NCBI GenBank assembly: GCA_964019695.1
Contig: OZ026521.1
Span: 29,974,601 to 30,038,600, forward strand
Source: Loripinus fragilis
Taxonomy: Eukaryota > Mollusca > Bivalvia > Lucinida > Lucinidae
DNA: 64,000 nucleotides
Direction: 5' to 3'
Shown in pieces: positions 10,835 through 21,121 of this stretch. The number at the start of each line of letters is the position of its first letter. Position 1 is the first letter of the stretch. The translations under genes were made by a program, and so were the position numbers. The notes under the pieces are model-generated. The model made no database searches and had not been told where the DNA came from. It worked only from the letters and a program-made list of their open reading frames with translations.

Positions 10835-11150
10835 TTATCATATGACGTCGCGTCTGGGAGTGAAATAACGCCATACAATAAAATCGATAAACCACTAGTG
10901 GTTTACAGATTTAGGGGAAATGTTATGACATCCATAACAACGTTGCGTACATAATGACAAAATTTTAATGTTTTTATACCAGAAATGAGATTTCAAAGTA
11001 ATCTTAATATCATATGATAAATAGAATCTAACATTCGTGCTCCTGTATTATTGAATTTATTAAACTCGTTGCGAAAAAGAGATAAAATGCTCGGCAAGCC
11101 TCGCATTTTATCTCTTTTCCTCAACTTGTTTAATTAATACAATAAACCTT
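10835..11150. mobile_element. Dispersed element with terminal palindrome (copy 1)
   Basis: About 310 bp shared with 57095-57395: both have 'ATGACGTCG', 'GTCTGGGAGTGA', 'CAATAAAATCGATAAACCAC' and 'TCGTGCTCCTGTATTATTGA'. This copy ends in a long palindrome (about 11045-11145) with AGAGATAAAATGC against GCATTTTATCTCT. The second copy lacks the palindrome's right arm. Confidence 0.8.
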
Positions 11151-11339
11151 GAGCCCTCATGTAAGATCCTCTGTTTATATGATAAACTACGTCTGCCTAA
11201 AAGCTAGTGAGTGAGACCAGAAAGTGGTACAATCAAAGACCAACCCATGACAGCATAAGGAGGAGGTATGAGAACACAGACAAACAGTATAGCATTGTGA
11301 AATCTTCAGCACGAAGGGTGTTAGAATATAAGAATCTAT

Positions 11340-11463
11340 CATGAGTGTGACGGTAGGCTAGAAAAATCTGTCCCGAGGATCGTCGTTTGGCATCACGAGG
11401 CTTGCCGAGTGATGACAAACGTTGATCATGAGGGACAGATTTTTCTATTCTACACTCACATGA
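11340..11463. mobile_element. Foldback element (124 bp)
   Basis: Arms CATGAGTGTGACGGTAG plus AGAAAAATCTGTCCC on the left are the reverse complement of GGGACAGATTTTTCTAT plus TCTACACTCACATG on the right, about 30 bp each with small gaps. No coding potential. Confidence 0.75.
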
Positions 11464-12088
11464 ATAATGGATTTTTTTCCTGCACATCACTGTTTTATTA
11501 ATTTATTTTAAAATAAGCTTCCAGATGTCCCTGAATACACTAAGATGCAATTTCACATTCATGACGTTACTTGACGTCCTGGGTAAGATAGCATGGGTAA
11601 GATAAGATTTTCTATCCAAGGGTAAAATCTCAGATATCCTTATCTGGTGTGCTCGAATAGGATTTATCATAGTGAATCCAACTTAAAACAATATAGAACC
11701 ATGTAGATTCCAAACAGCAAGATATAGACGTACAACAAGCTGGTGGGATCTACATCGTTTTGCACCAAAATGGTCCTACAATGTGCATAGGAAAAGCACT
11801 TTTAAATAACACACACATGCAAAATGGTTACCTACCTACCTACCTGCCTACAGACCTACCTATCGATCTATCGTTAATCTATCTGTCATATACAAGTACA
11901 TGCAATTGCATCGACTGCCAAATTAGATGGCTCACATTTATGTTTCTATTGTTGTGCATGTATATCATTTTTTTCTGTCTTTTCTGCTCCCCATATCTTA
12001 CTTTTCAATTAGTGTTTTTGTTTACTTATTTCCCGCTAGATGCAAAATCTTATTCTGAGTTGATATTCGAAAATATCCACGTATAAGA
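11464..12088. other. Intronic DNA, no gene seen
   Basis: Contains a short CCTACCTA/CTATCGAT microsatellite (11830-11885). The reading frame crossing it at 11760-12086 has no family features and is not supported. Confidence 0.4.
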
Positions 12089-12089
12089 G

Positions 12090-12290
12090 TTTATACCATC
12101 TTTACCAACTTTAGCATGAAATATCTAGTAATGTGCAATGTCTACATTGATGTAGGTGGCATAAAATAGTTATACCATGTTTGTCCACCTGTACGTAAGA
12201 TAATCCACTCGCTAAAGCTCGTGGATTATCTTCACGTACAGGCGGACAACCCATGGTTTAACTATTACTTATGACGAAGTAGATCAATCT
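12090..12290. mobile_element. Foldback repeat containing an empty TA site
   Basis: A long hairpin (12165-12266) has arms AATAGTTATACCATG plus GTCCACCTGTACGTAAGATA and their complements. The left flank 'CTTTACCAACTTTAGCATGA' through 'CATTGATGTAGGTGG' is homologous to the two halves flanking the TA-bounded transposon at 27583-28605, so position about 12154 is the unoccupied version of that target. Confidence 0.8.
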
Positions 12291-13367
12291 GATATACTCG
12301 ACATAACCTTACATGGGGATCCAGAGACCTGATACAGCTATATACCATACCTCGCCTCTTCCTTTATGCATATGTCCTACTGTTTGTTATCTAGACTAAC
12401 TATACTACCGCCTTGCATATTCTTTGTATATTTCCTCATATGTCATGTTATGACCTGAGTAAAAATAAAGTGGTTGTATTGTATTGTATTGACAAACAAC
12501 GAAACATAAGTAAGAGCTAGAATACAATTAAGGAAAGCAACAAGCTCTCATTTCCTTACACCATAAAGGTACGAGATGACATCACACTATAAAAGTGCAC
12601 ACAAAATACAATATTTCTCTTATGCCTGAAGTTATATGATCTTATAAGTAAGCATGCTCTTAAAGGCACATACTTCAACTGCTCACACAGCTAAAATACT
12701 GATAAATAATGAATTTCTTGCCTTCAAACTCTTAGATGTTGTATTGATCATACGTATGAATGTTATAACTGTTTGGATTTTAACATTTATGAGCATGATA
12801 ACGTTCATGCTTAGCTGAGCATGAAAGTTGGTTATATAACCACATGGCCAGGTATACATTATGTGAGTTCCTAAATGTTTCTATACCAAAGCACAGTGGA
12901 AACCTAGATGCAATTAACCAATACAAACTAAGCAGAAACATGATTAAATATATAACCTCTTAAAATGTATGTTTACACTCAATTTTGCTTATTCTCGGGA
13001 AAGGTACAAAACATGTTTCTTGAGCAAAATTTCACAGTTTTATACTTGGTATATTTCACAAGGTTGTACACATTTAAATAGACTGGCTCCAGTCCTCAAA
13101 AATTTTCTATCAATGTGTCATTTCAATTTACCTGTAGCTAATCTAATTCTGATGGCTCTGTTTAAGAAATATTTGACTAGAAGAGGTTAGCATTTTGCTG
13201 ATAACAGAAGAAATTGCAAAATGATTGCAAATTTATAGTGATTTTTTTTCTTCAAACCATAACAACTTTTTAGACTGTGGCAAGTCTAACATTTCAAGAA
13301 AAAGTATAACTCCATCGAGGAGTATCAGATACATATGTACACAATTTACCTCTTGCAATCAATTTAC
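12291..13367. other. Intron between receptor exons
   Basis: No gene seen. A partial copy of the 'TGAGCATGAAAGTTGGTTAT' repeat is at 12690-12860. Short frames here are not supported. Confidence 0.5.
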
Positions 13368-13475
13368 CTTTTCTGGTCCGTACTGTAGTCCAACGTTATA
13401 GACATCAAACTTGTAGTTCTTTCTAAGACCTGATCTGTCAAACTCTATATTGCCTGTCACACCATCAAAGTGTAG
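13368..13475 (-). CDS. Ionotropic glutamate receptor, ATD exon
   Basis: Exon of 36 codons, phase 0 to 0, acceptor TTATTGTACAG and donor AAAAG/GTAAAT. It encodes LHFDGVTGNIEFDRSGLR, the classic F-x-G-[LV]-T-G-x-I-x-F-D-x-x-G-x-R motif of the glutamate-receptor ATD, followed by YKFDVYNVGLQYGPEK, equivalent to the 'INIMELKxNGPRK' strand of AMPA receptors. It follows exon 15206-15409 and precedes exon 10668-10775 in order and phase. Confidence 0.92.
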
Positions 13476-13568
13476 CTGTACAATAAGGAATATTTACTAT
13501 TAGTTTGAAATACAAAAACTTCAGTGGTACATTATCATGTCATTTTACGTACACTGTAAAACATAAGA

Positions 13569-13627
13569 GTAAGTTAACACCAAAAGAGGTGGCAGTTCAG
13601 CTGCCACCTCTTTTGGTGTTAGCTTAC
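13569..13627. mobile_element. Near-perfect palindrome, MITE core
   Basis: GTAAGTTAACACCAAAAGAG plus GTGGCAG is followed after about five bases by its reverse complement. 'ACACTGTAAAA' upstream and 'GCTTACACTTT' downstream suggest a small foldback element. A partial relative is at 13981-14030 (ACACTGTAAAAAGTA, TTTACACCAAA). Confidence 0.75.
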
Positions 13628-14070
13628 ACTTTCTCTTCCAAAACAACTTCATGCCAACATGTTTTCAGTGATAAATATTAAATATTCTAACTTGTTTGCA
13701 ATCAAACATGGCTTTATTCGAAAGAAATCCAGTCATAAAATCTAGTGATATACAAGCTCTGCCATTTTGCACACATCTTGGATATTTTCGCAAATCACCA
13801 AAGAAAAGGATGTAATGTCGAACGCAACCTATTGAGCATGTACACTTGCAGCGTTTTTTATATGATTATTTCAAAGTTTTGTTGTTTATCCCTGAGATTA
13901 TCATCAAAAATGAATAACTTCGGATATACGGTGTAAAATAGTAAAAATGCAATGAAATATTGAAAGCTCACATTTATAGCGTACACTGTAAAAAGTAAAT
14001 ATAGCTTTACACCAAATTTGGTGACAGCTGAAATGCCACTGGTTTTGATGAAACATTTTAGCTGGCTGCT

Positions 14071-14404
14071 TTAAAGCTGCATAGTCTGTAACTTTTGGTC
14101 TTCTAATTTTAAAAATAATGTTTTTATTTTTCAAGAACACAGTAAAAATACTCAAATTCAGGTAAACATTTTACCATTTTCGTAAATCTTAACAAGTTAT
14201 CACTATCAAAACAACTGCATTTGTGTTACCAACAAGAGAATAATACACCTATTTGATAAGATAATTCACTTTTCCATGCAGTTTTTAGCTGTAATGAACA
14301 TTTCTTATTGTGAAAACATAGCTTAATTCTACTTTTACTAATGATTTAAAAAGAAAATAAAATTTTTCGAAAAAAGTTCATAGTTACAGAGTATGCAGCT
14401 TTAA
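14071..14404. mobile_element. TTAA-flanked MITE (copy 1)
   Basis: TTAA then AGCTGCATAGTCTGTAACTT at the left, and the complementary GTTACAGAGTATGCAGCT then TTAA at the right (TIR about 24 bp). The second copy, 55669-56042, has the same ends and the same flanking TTAA. TTAA duplication is the hallmark of piggyBac-type transposition, so a piggyBac-mobilised MITE is likely but inferred. No transposase is encoded. Confidence 0.85.
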
Positions 14405-14956
14405 AATCTATGATATAGTTTATTATAACAATCCAGAAAATAACTCAAAAATAATATATAAGCTCATTTTACGGCTAAGAGAACTTAGCAGAGTGTTTAA
14501 TACGATGTTGTGACGAAACAGTCATGTCTATAGCCAAATAGATTGTCATTTAGTATTATATTTTATTCTGTAAAAACGTATATGTAAAAACTCTTGTAAA
14601 ATATATTTATTATTATCATTTGATAATAATATTTGCTTTTTTATTTATTTGATAATTTTGTAAGTGAATGAACTTATTTAAGCTCTAAATTGAGCGCATA
14701 TTTAACTCTCATATTAAACACAGCGGCATATCTTTTTCTATCAAATAAAGTAACTACGATGCGTGTGTGTATTATCCGAACTTGCATGTCTTGTCTTATT
14801 GTACCCTCGCAGATACAGATACACAGAACATGCGTATAGGTAGACAGACGGAGGCAGACAAAATAAGGTAGGTGTTGAAATGGAAATGCCACAATCACAA
14901 CCAACACCCCAACCAACGTTATCAAGGTCACAGGCAGAGGTACTTAACCCTGGCTA
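14405..14956. other. Intronic AT-rich DNA, no gene seen
   Basis: Contains an AT-rich stretch with an ATTATTATCATTTGATAATAAT palindrome-like patch near 14605-14630. Nothing else is recognised. Confidence 0.4.
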
Positions 14957-14981
14957 ATTGATGTGAAAAATGTTGACATAC

Positions 14982-15083
14982 CGATTTCATACCGTGCATC
15001 AATGATGTCCCATGCATCCAGGGTATTGGCGGATCAGTGGTACAGGGTACACCCTTTGTGCGATTATAGTGGTACACATCCCC
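14982..15083 (-). pseudogene. Partial duplicate of receptor ATD exon
   Basis: The 3' half of exon 15206-15409, its donor site (TCG/GTATGT) and about 25 bases of following intron are repeated here at roughly 95% identity (homology 14957-15083 against 15179-15306). The copy keeps the frame (GDVYHYNRTKGVPCTT and PWMHGTSLMHGMKS) but has lost the 5' half and the acceptor, so it cannot splice as an internal exon by itself. A 95-base hairpin-bearing segment separates it from the functional exon. Confidence 0.85.
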
Positions 15084-15113
15084 TCATATGAAAGTGGACA
15101 ACTGTCGGCCCGC

Positions 15114-15145
15114 CAGCGAAACGCCATTCAAATGGCGTTTCGCTG
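15114..15145. repeat. Palindromic core CAGCGAAACGCCATT
   Basis: CAGCGAAACGCCATTC is followed immediately by its inverse AAATGGCGTTTCGCTG. The same core occurs inside the GGATCC-family elements near 26050 and 26810, so this is probably a remnant of that family lying between the duplicated exon halves. Confidence 0.7.
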
Positions 15146-15205
15146 AAGGTCCAACAGTAGCCCGTAACTGTCTGGAAAATTGATGTGAAAAATACGTCGA
15201 CATAC

Positions 15206-15409
15206 CGATTTCATACCGTGCATCAATGATGTCCCATGCATCCATGGTATTGGCGGGTCAGTGGTACAGGGTACACCCTTTGTGCGATTATAGTTGTACA
15301 CATCACCTCTTCGAAATGTATGCTGAAAGGCTGTGGTAGAATTGGCTATCAATCTTGATAACGTCTTGGCTATGACTGTAATGGCGTCGTATGTAAGAGC
15401 AGCGTCTAT
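15206..15409 (-). CDS. Ionotropic glutamate receptor, ATD exon
   Basis: Exon of 68 codons, phase 0 to 0, acceptor TATTCACACAG and donor TCG/GTATGT. It encodes IDAALTYDAITVIAKTL, the 'SALTYDAVxVxxEAF' helix of AMPA/kainate ATDs, then two sequons (NSTT, NRTK), a Cys (GVPCTT) and PWMHGTSLMHGMKS, equivalent to the conserved C-x(5-7)-PWxxG..L...MK region. It joins exon 17206-17367, which ends PGAAYNSIH, exactly as family alignments predict. Its 3' half is duplicated at 14982-15083. Confidence 0.93.
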
Positions 15410-15416
15410 CTGTGTG

Positions 15417-15439
15417 AATAATAATAATAATAATAATAA
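15417..15439. repeat. (AAT)n microsatellite
   Basis: About seven ATA/AAT triplets directly upstream (in gene orientation) of the acceptor of receptor exon 15206-15409. Confidence 0.9.
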
Positions 15440-15648
15440 CGGACATGTTCATTGACGGATCAGGTCGACTGGAAAACAATCTTTGTACATGCGTGGCAGG
15501 AAGGGCTTTCAACTATATATTTGCAATACAAGTCAGCATTCAAAGCAATGCAATTGCATTCGCAGGCTGGCGTGCAAGATTTGACCGAAACGTGATCCTA
15601 CATGATAGTAATATGGGAACTGGACCTTGCTCTTGATTAAGATATTTT

Positions 15649-16203
15649 TAAATGCTAAAACGGAAGACATCCCCTAGCTTCATTTGGAAGGCTGTTCTAT
15701 GCTTTAATGGTAGATGGAAAGAAAAGTCCGAGAATATGTTAGAATTTGATCTGAAACTCTGAATATGATCTTTATTCCTGAGAGCATAGTTATTTGTTTT
15801 ACTGGCAATAGGGAGGAGACGATTTGAAAGATAGTTTGGAGCTAGGTCATGTATAATTTTGTAGAATGTGATAACTTCGTGCTTATTTGTAATAGTTTGG
15901 AGCGACTCCCAGTCAAGTTCCATAAATAATCTTTCAATGCTGCACAATTTCGTCGCTCATGTGACAATTTGTGCTGCTTCGACATAAACAGCGCCTCCAA
16001 TTGTCCAAAACAGCACGGCTATATTCCAAAAGAGGACGTATGTGTGCAAAGTATATTTTTTCCAAATATTTTCCAGAAACTCTAAACTTGAGAGCTCTGA
16101 ACAAGTTTATATTCTTAGATAGATTTAAAATGTCCATCTCAACTGCCAGTATTAGAAAAAGTAAGACCCAGGTGTTTATGGACAGAAGTATTCTTGATCA
16201 TTG
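15649..16203 (-). pseudogene. LINE ORF2 fragment (post-RT region), frameshifted
   Basis: In three minus-strand frames this follows the C-terminal part of the intact ORF2 at 50295-53810: SVHKHLGLTFSNTGS, then LRALKFRVSGKYLEKIYFAH and IRPLLEYS, then ELDWESLQTITNKHE, FYKIIHDLAPNYLSNRL and NYALRNKDHIQSFRS. At least two frameshifts and an in-frame stop separate the pieces. Spacing and order match the intact protein, so this is a 5'-truncated, decayed relative of the same clade inserted in a receptor intron. Confidence 0.85.
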
Positions 16204-16433
16204 AGGGGAGGGTGTAATACAGTATTGCGCTTGCTCAAGATTAGCATTGACAATGTTTTCAGGGGTTTTCCTTTTGGTTGTTGGTTGTTATGTAAGCCAG
16301 AACTCTCCATGGAATTTAAAATCTTTGAACATATTTAAAGAAAATCATACAATGATTATTCTTGTATGGTTGGGTGAAATTCCCATCATTGGTTTATTAA
16401 GAGACGCTGTTAAAAGCGACTTGTAGGGATAAG
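16204..16433. other. Intronic DNA, no gene seen
   Basis: Nothing recognised; it adjoins the LINE relic. Confidence 0.4.
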
Positions 16434-16592
16434 AGAGAAAGAGAGAGAGAGAGAGGGAGAGAGAGAAGCTGGTGGCTTTACTTTGCTTGTCTTCCTGGTG
16501 TCTTGTGAATGAAGCTGTGGATTTTCCTCACGGTGCCGTGGGTTGGTCTGCAGTGTGTGATTGTGGTATTTCCTGATCATAATCACTTACGT
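16434..16592 (+). repeat. GA microsatellite and family-B repeat copy
   Basis: A short GAGA tract (16434-16468) precedes a copy of a dispersed element with 'TTGCTTGTCTTCCTGGTGTC', 'CACGGTGCCGTGGGTTGG' and 'TGATTGTGGTATTTCCTGAT'. Other copies are at 19475-19772, 56283-56570 (minus), 60840-61040 (minus) and 63170-63345 (minus). No coding content. Confidence 0.75.
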
Positions 16593-16944
16593 TTTTGTCA
16601 TTACATAATATGAGTCAGCACATCAGATATTGGTACTTATCCAATTTTCAAGCAACCAAGACACAGGCGAGCCTGAACCTACACTGCTCGTGTACACAAA
16701 CATGGGTGAAGATGAAGATCAAATTTAGACACATCTTGTTCTGCTTGCTCAATACGCCAGGAGACTTTTTGCGCATATGCAACGAATACCGTAATCTTAT
16801 GAGCTGGTCCATATAGTTGAAATTGTTACCCCTATGCTTTTAAGATATTAAACCAAACTTATACATTGTATTTGAAACAACCAATTTCAAACACGGCGAC
16901 TCAGATTAAACTGTTTTCTACAGTACACTACAACCACGGACTGA

Positions 16945-17155
16945 TCTAGAAAATCTGTCAGGCAGGGGGTCCTGACAAGTTGTTTGGACCGTGAACGTAT
17001 TTCACAGATATACGAACTTTCCTCGAAAAACAATTGGACCCCATAGGTTCCAATTGCTTCTTAAGGGGGTCCATAACAATATTTAAAGGAAACCTATAAA
17101 CACTTGTGATTTTCCAAGGGACCCAGTCCAACCTGCCCCTCTGGATCCGCCCTTG
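16945..17155. mobile_element. GGATCC-family repeat, minus-oriented copy
   Basis: Shares 'AACAATTGGACCCCATAGG', 'AAAGGAAACCTATAAACAC' and the terminus 'CTCTGGATCCGCCCTTGACA' with the copy at 10340-10620. It ends about 50 bases from receptor exon 17206-17367. Confidence 0.7.
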
Positions 17156-17205
17156 ACAACCAAGACAGTGACTGCAAATAATATATGGACGAAACATATA
17201 GTTAC

Positions 17206-17367
17206 ATGTATAGAATTGTAGGCGGCACCAGGCCAGATACCAGGATCCAGTTTCCTCCAAACACGAAGAAAACTCTTCACAAAAGGCGATGAGTAGTTGA
17301 CGAGTTGAAATCCAGTTATGTTGACACCACCATACTGGTAACGACCCATGTCTAAATTTATAAAATC
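17206..17367 (-). CDS. Ionotropic glutamate receptor, ATD exon
   Basis: Exon of 54 codons, phase 0 to 0, acceptor ATTCTTTTTTTCAG and donor CAT/GTAACT. It encodes DFINLDMGRYQYGGVNITG followed by FQLVNYSSPFVKSFLRVW, R-K-L-D-P and WPGAAYNSIH. This is the signature 'QFGGANVSGFQIVDYDD..V..F..RW..L...EYPGA' region of AMPA/kainate ATDs. Two N-glycosylation sequons (NIT, NYS) fit an extracellular domain. The intron upstream in gene orientation (17368-42454, 25 kb) contains the whole Rac-like gene on the opposite strand. Confidence 0.94.
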
Positions 17368-17449
17368 CTGAAAAAAAGAATATATAGGCTAGGGCACAAG
17401 AAACCCTGTTTTGGAAGTTTCACCTGCTGGGAAAGGGCTGACCTCTTGG

Positions 17450-17995
17450 CTCTCGTTTGTGATGTCTAATTTTGACGTTGTCACCTTCTCATTGGTATCC
17501 TGGGTCAGGTGTAGTGCTTTAGTGTATCGATTTCTGATCTTTGCCCTCCTTCTTTCTTTGTCATCTTGTGCATGTAGTAATCAAACCAAACATCCTAATT
17601 TTCAAAAGATAGTTCTTTCTAGCATTTAGCGTCCTTTTCCATTTTATTTCCTTGATTTAGATACTGGCCCCTTGGAGGGTGTGACACTTTACGACTTTTG
17701 TCAATCACTTTGTCCCGCATAAAACATATCACTGGACTCCTCGAAAACACACATTTTTTTCTGCAAATCACTGTCTATCTGGAGATTTGCAGAGATCATA
17801 ATGAATTTTGTCCAAAGTGAGAACTATCAGTACTTTCCAGAGACAGAGTTGTACCCAAAAATCGAGTTGGTGTCTTCTGTGAGTTTGTCACTTTCCCATT
17901 GGTATCCTGGGTCAGGTGTGGTACTTGATTGTATCGATTCCTGATCTTTGCAACCTTACTTACTTTGATACAGTTGTAGAAGACCCTAAAACAAG
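17450..17995 (-). repeat. Pair of translated-looking repeats (family E)
   Basis: Two minus-strand copies of the same unit (about 17455-17570 and 17880-17970), with 'CATTGGTATCCTGGGTCAGG' on the plus strand, encode KIRNRYNQVPHLTQDTNGK-like and KIRNRYTKALHLTQDTNEK-like peptides. A third, diverged copy is on the plus strand at 54770-54930 (AKIRNQPNKPPDSGHHMGK). The recurring peptide hints at an old mobile-element protein, but no complete frame exists. A 16-A run follows at 18009-18024. Confidence 0.5.
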
Positions 17996-18025
17996 AAAAT
18001 GAGCCTGCCAAAAAAAAAAAAAAAA

Positions 18026-18638
18026 ACACATTTTACAAATTGACAAAGAGAGGAAGTGAGCTTCAGTCTGGATAACATATTTGCCATGTCTTCAGAATCT
18101 GTAGCCTTGTAGCATCCGCAAACCAAACATCCCATTTTTTTGTTAACAAGTTACTATATTTAGTGCGATGACATGTCAATATTGACTAAACAAAAATAAA
18201 TTGAGCTTGAAATTCTTGACAAACACACTGAAAAAGGGTAGCTAAACATATGCAAAATTAGAACGTTGTAAAATTGTTGCTATCTAACTTTAATACATGT
18301 ACGCTATGCGATGGTTCGAAGCTATCTTGTAGGATACTTAACATTTTGCATGGGGAACAACGTCGTCTCCTGATGTTTATTTAAAAAAGCTTTAGAGATA
18401 CGATCAACGTGTTTAACAGTTTGGATTCAGAAAAGGCACGACAATTTTCAGTCCTGATCTGTGTCTGTCTGCAGAGTTTTATTAGCGGAGGACAAAACTC
18501 GCCACCAGCAGTTTAAGAGCTTGTATAACTGAAAAGGATAGTACATGATGCGGATACAAATGTATTGTTCAGGATGCAACCAGGAAGTTATTGAAGTGGT
18601 AAGTTTTAAAATAGGTAAACTAAAGTAAATTTTTACAG
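18026..18638. other. Presumed 5' region of the Rac-like gene
   Basis: No exon is recognised. A splice-acceptor-like TTTTTACAG ends at 18638, 12 bases before the start codon, suggesting that an untranslated first exon lies upstream, either here or near 18.4-18.6 kb. Promoter elements were not identified. Confidence 0.35.
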
Positions 18639-18650
18639 TCTAAAGGAAAT

Positions 18651-18685
18651 ATGGAGGCAATTAAGTGTGTATTTGTTGGTGACGA
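18651..18685 (+). CDS. Rac-like GTPase exon 1 (start, P-loop first half)
   Basis: ATG in a good context (A at -3, G at +4) opens MEAIKCVFVGD, the beta-1 strand and start of the P-loop of Rho-family GTPases (Rac1: MQAIKCVVVGD). The exon ends GA/GTAAGT and leaves two bases, completed by T of exon 2. Because of this junction, residue 12 reads D (GAT) instead of the nearly invariant Gly, and residue 13 is G. All six coding exons (35, 72, 118, 63, 135 and 156 nt) sum to 579 nt, which is 192 codons plus stop and exactly Rac1's length. The gene lies on the plus strand inside a 25-kb intron of the minus-strand glutamate receptor gene. Confidence 0.88.
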
Positions 18686-18789
18686 GTAAGTAATATATGA
18701 ATTTATAAATATTGCATTTATATCCACCCTTTTATGAGAAAAAATTCAGATATATTGTAAACATTTCCTTCCGTCTGTCCGTACGCTTG

Positions 18790-20165
18790 TAGGGTTAACC
18801 TTCAGAGGTTAACCCAATATATTTGTAATAGCAATGGAACATTATGAACCTCAGAACGTGAACACATTTTTCATTTTATGACCGAGGGTGTTCATATTTG
18901 TTACAATGCTTGCCGATGGTTTGCATATAACAACGAATGTCAAATATACTTTAAATTTGTCAAGTGGCTCGTTACGCAAACTCCTCTTCTTGGAGTCGAA
19001 GGCCAATGTCACATATGCTTAAAACCCGTCTACAGGCTTGTAACGAGAAGTCCTGTCTCATTTTTTAACCGAAAGTGTTCATGTTCGGCAAAATGATTGC
19101 CTTTTGTGTATAGATAACAAAATAGTTTTCGGAATACTATATGATCTTGATGTCAAAGGCCAAGGTCAAATATTCTTAAAATCTGTCTTAGAGCTCGTAA
19201 TGTGAATTATCCTTTCTTTTTTACCGGTAGGTGTTTATGTTCAACACAATAGTTTCCTATGGTGTGTAGATTACAACGAATGTTTTAATTCATCGATACG
19301 ACCTTGGAGTCAAAGGTCAATGTCAAAGATGCTTAAACTCTGTCTTTCGGAGGGTAACGCGAATTCATATTTCATGTTTTTGATAGATGGTGTTCATATT
19401 TAGCGCAATGGCTGTTGAAAGTGCGTAGATTACAACAAAGGCAAAGATTTGGTACCAGTAAAATGCATTTAAGCCCCCCGGTGGCTTAGGCTGCTGTCCG
19501 TTCTAAGGCGGTGGTTCTGTTGTTGTTGACTTTTTGTTTATTGTTACTCCCATTGTGGGAGTCTGTAATTGTTCTATGTTTTGTTGTACGTTACTTAATA
19601 TCCATTCTAGTATTGCAATCACCTTGATGGGGAAGAGAGAGCTGATTGCTTTGCTTAATTTGTCTTCCTGGTGTCTCGTGATGGTTGAGCGGCTCTTCCT
19701 CGCGATGCCGCGGGGTTGTCTGCAGTTTGTGATTGTGGTATTTCCTGATCATACTCACTTACTATTTTTATTATCATCGATATGACTTTGGAGTCAAAGG
19801 TCGAGGTCACATATGTTTAAAAATCTATCTTACGACTCATAAGCCGAATTCCTCTTTCTTTCTTTTTGATGGATGGTGTTCATATTTTGCACAATAAGTG
19901 CGTATGGTGTAAAAATTACAACAAAGGCTACTTATCACTGATATTGTCTTGAAGTCGAAGGTCAATATCACTGCTATGGATATGGAGCCAAAGGTCAACG
20001 TCAAATGTGTTTAAAATCTGGCTTACGACTTATAACGCTAATTTCTCTTTTATTTCTTGATTGAGGGTGTACTTACAATGGTGGGTAGATTACAACAAAT
20101 GCTTCAGATCACCCATATGACCTTGGAGTAAATGGTCAAGGTCAAATATGCTTTTAATCGTTCGC
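18790..20165. repeat. Tandem array, about 170-185-bp units
   Basis: Seven or eight diverged units, each with 'GGAGTCAAAGGTCAAGGTCA', 'AAATCTGTCTTACGAGCTCG'-like, 'GGTGTTCATATTT' and 'GTGTAGATTACAACAAA' segments, in intron 1 of the Rac-like gene. A family-B repeat (19475-19772) is inserted in one unit. AGGTCA-type half-sites recur once per unit. Confidence 0.8.
19475..19772 (+). mobile_element. Family-B dispersed repeat, longest copy
   Basis: Begins CCCCGGTGGCTTAGGCTGCT and ends TATTTCCTGATCATACTCAC; about 300 bp. It is homologous to 56283-56570 (minus), where the mirror end reads CCTAAGCCACCGGGG. It interrupts the surrounding tandem array, so it is younger than the array. No coding capacity; possibly a SINE or LINE 3' end. 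Confidence 0.75.
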
Positions 20166-20321
20166 TGCTCACATACACATATGTAGATGAAGGATCTTAC
20201 CACACTCTGGAGAGCCCATCAGTTGCGTATACAGAGTGGTTTTCGCATATGCGATCATACCATTAATTCATGGGATGGTCTAAATCATTTGTTTCACATG
20301 TTATTTGTTATTCTATTCTAG

Positions 20322-20393
20322 TGGTGTGGGTAAAACCTGTCTATTGATCAGCTTTACCACTAAAGTGTTCCCCGGTGAATATGTTCCAACTGT
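20322..20393 (+). CDS. Rac-like GTPase exon 2 (P-loop, switch I start)
   Basis: Acceptor TTCTATTCTAG and donor ACTGT/GTAAGT bracket 72 nt that finish the P-loop (G-D-D-G-V-G-K-T, residues 10-17) and encode [18 protein letters not shown], ending in V36. T17 (Mg binding) and T35 (switch I) are kept. The exon leaves two bases of a Val codon, completed by the first G of each exon-3 alternative, so both intact copies of exon 3 splice in frame. Rac1 here has CLLISYTTNAFPGEYIPTV. Confidence 0.93.
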
Positions 20394-20399
20394 GTAAGT

Positions 20400-21120
20400 A
20401 TAGCAAAAAGGGACTAGTTGTCAGTTGTCGCCCTTGATAAGCGCATGCGAGCTGTTAAGAATAATCTAGATACATGTAAGTGAAACGTTTGAGCAGAATA
20501 GTGTGGTTATTTTCTTAACCATGACCTTAAACATTTGTTTTGGGTGCTTAAAAGAACCGTCTCACATGTTTCAATGGAAAAATAAGAAAAATTTTCAATA
20601 TTTTCAATCAAACACACCCTTATCTTGAAGCCTGGTGCAGCGAATGAGGAATATTTGATATCACTCTCTTAACCGTAGGACTAAATGGGCGTATGCGTGA
20701 ATATTTTAAACAAAATACAAACCAGATACTAAAATGCTCAAAAGTTGCAGGTCAAGTGATAATTTGAAAAAGGAAATATAAAAAGATTTTTTTTCTTTTT
20801 TTTTTCGGCAGCATTTATAAGTATTGCAGCGTGTCAAGTCTTGTGGTCATTTCCAGTGGCACAGTAGTGGTGTCGACGATTCACAGCAGTAATTCATGCC
20901 AGGGGAGGTCACAACCGCTATTGAAATGTACGAGTATTTATGAATGTTTGGATTAATGTTGATTTCTTCGACAATGCATTATTGTTAGTTAAATAAATAA
21001 AATGCAATTTTCTTTACTGATTTCTAAAGATGGGACAATGAAATTTATTTTTGTAAAAATGAATTATCTCAGTTGTTATATTTATCAAAATATGAATTAT
21101 GTTTATGAAAATAAAACGTA
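20400..21120. other. Intron 2, proximal part
   Basis: At about 20540-20565 a fragment of the foldback family (GCTTAAAAGAACCGTCTCAC) is present. Otherwise nothing is recognised. Confidence 0.4.
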
Positions 21121-21121
21121 T

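Noticed and set aside
14982..15083. Alternative receptor exon
   Set aside because: It has no acceptor and only the 3' half of the exon, so it is listed as a partial duplicate rather than a mutually exclusive exon.
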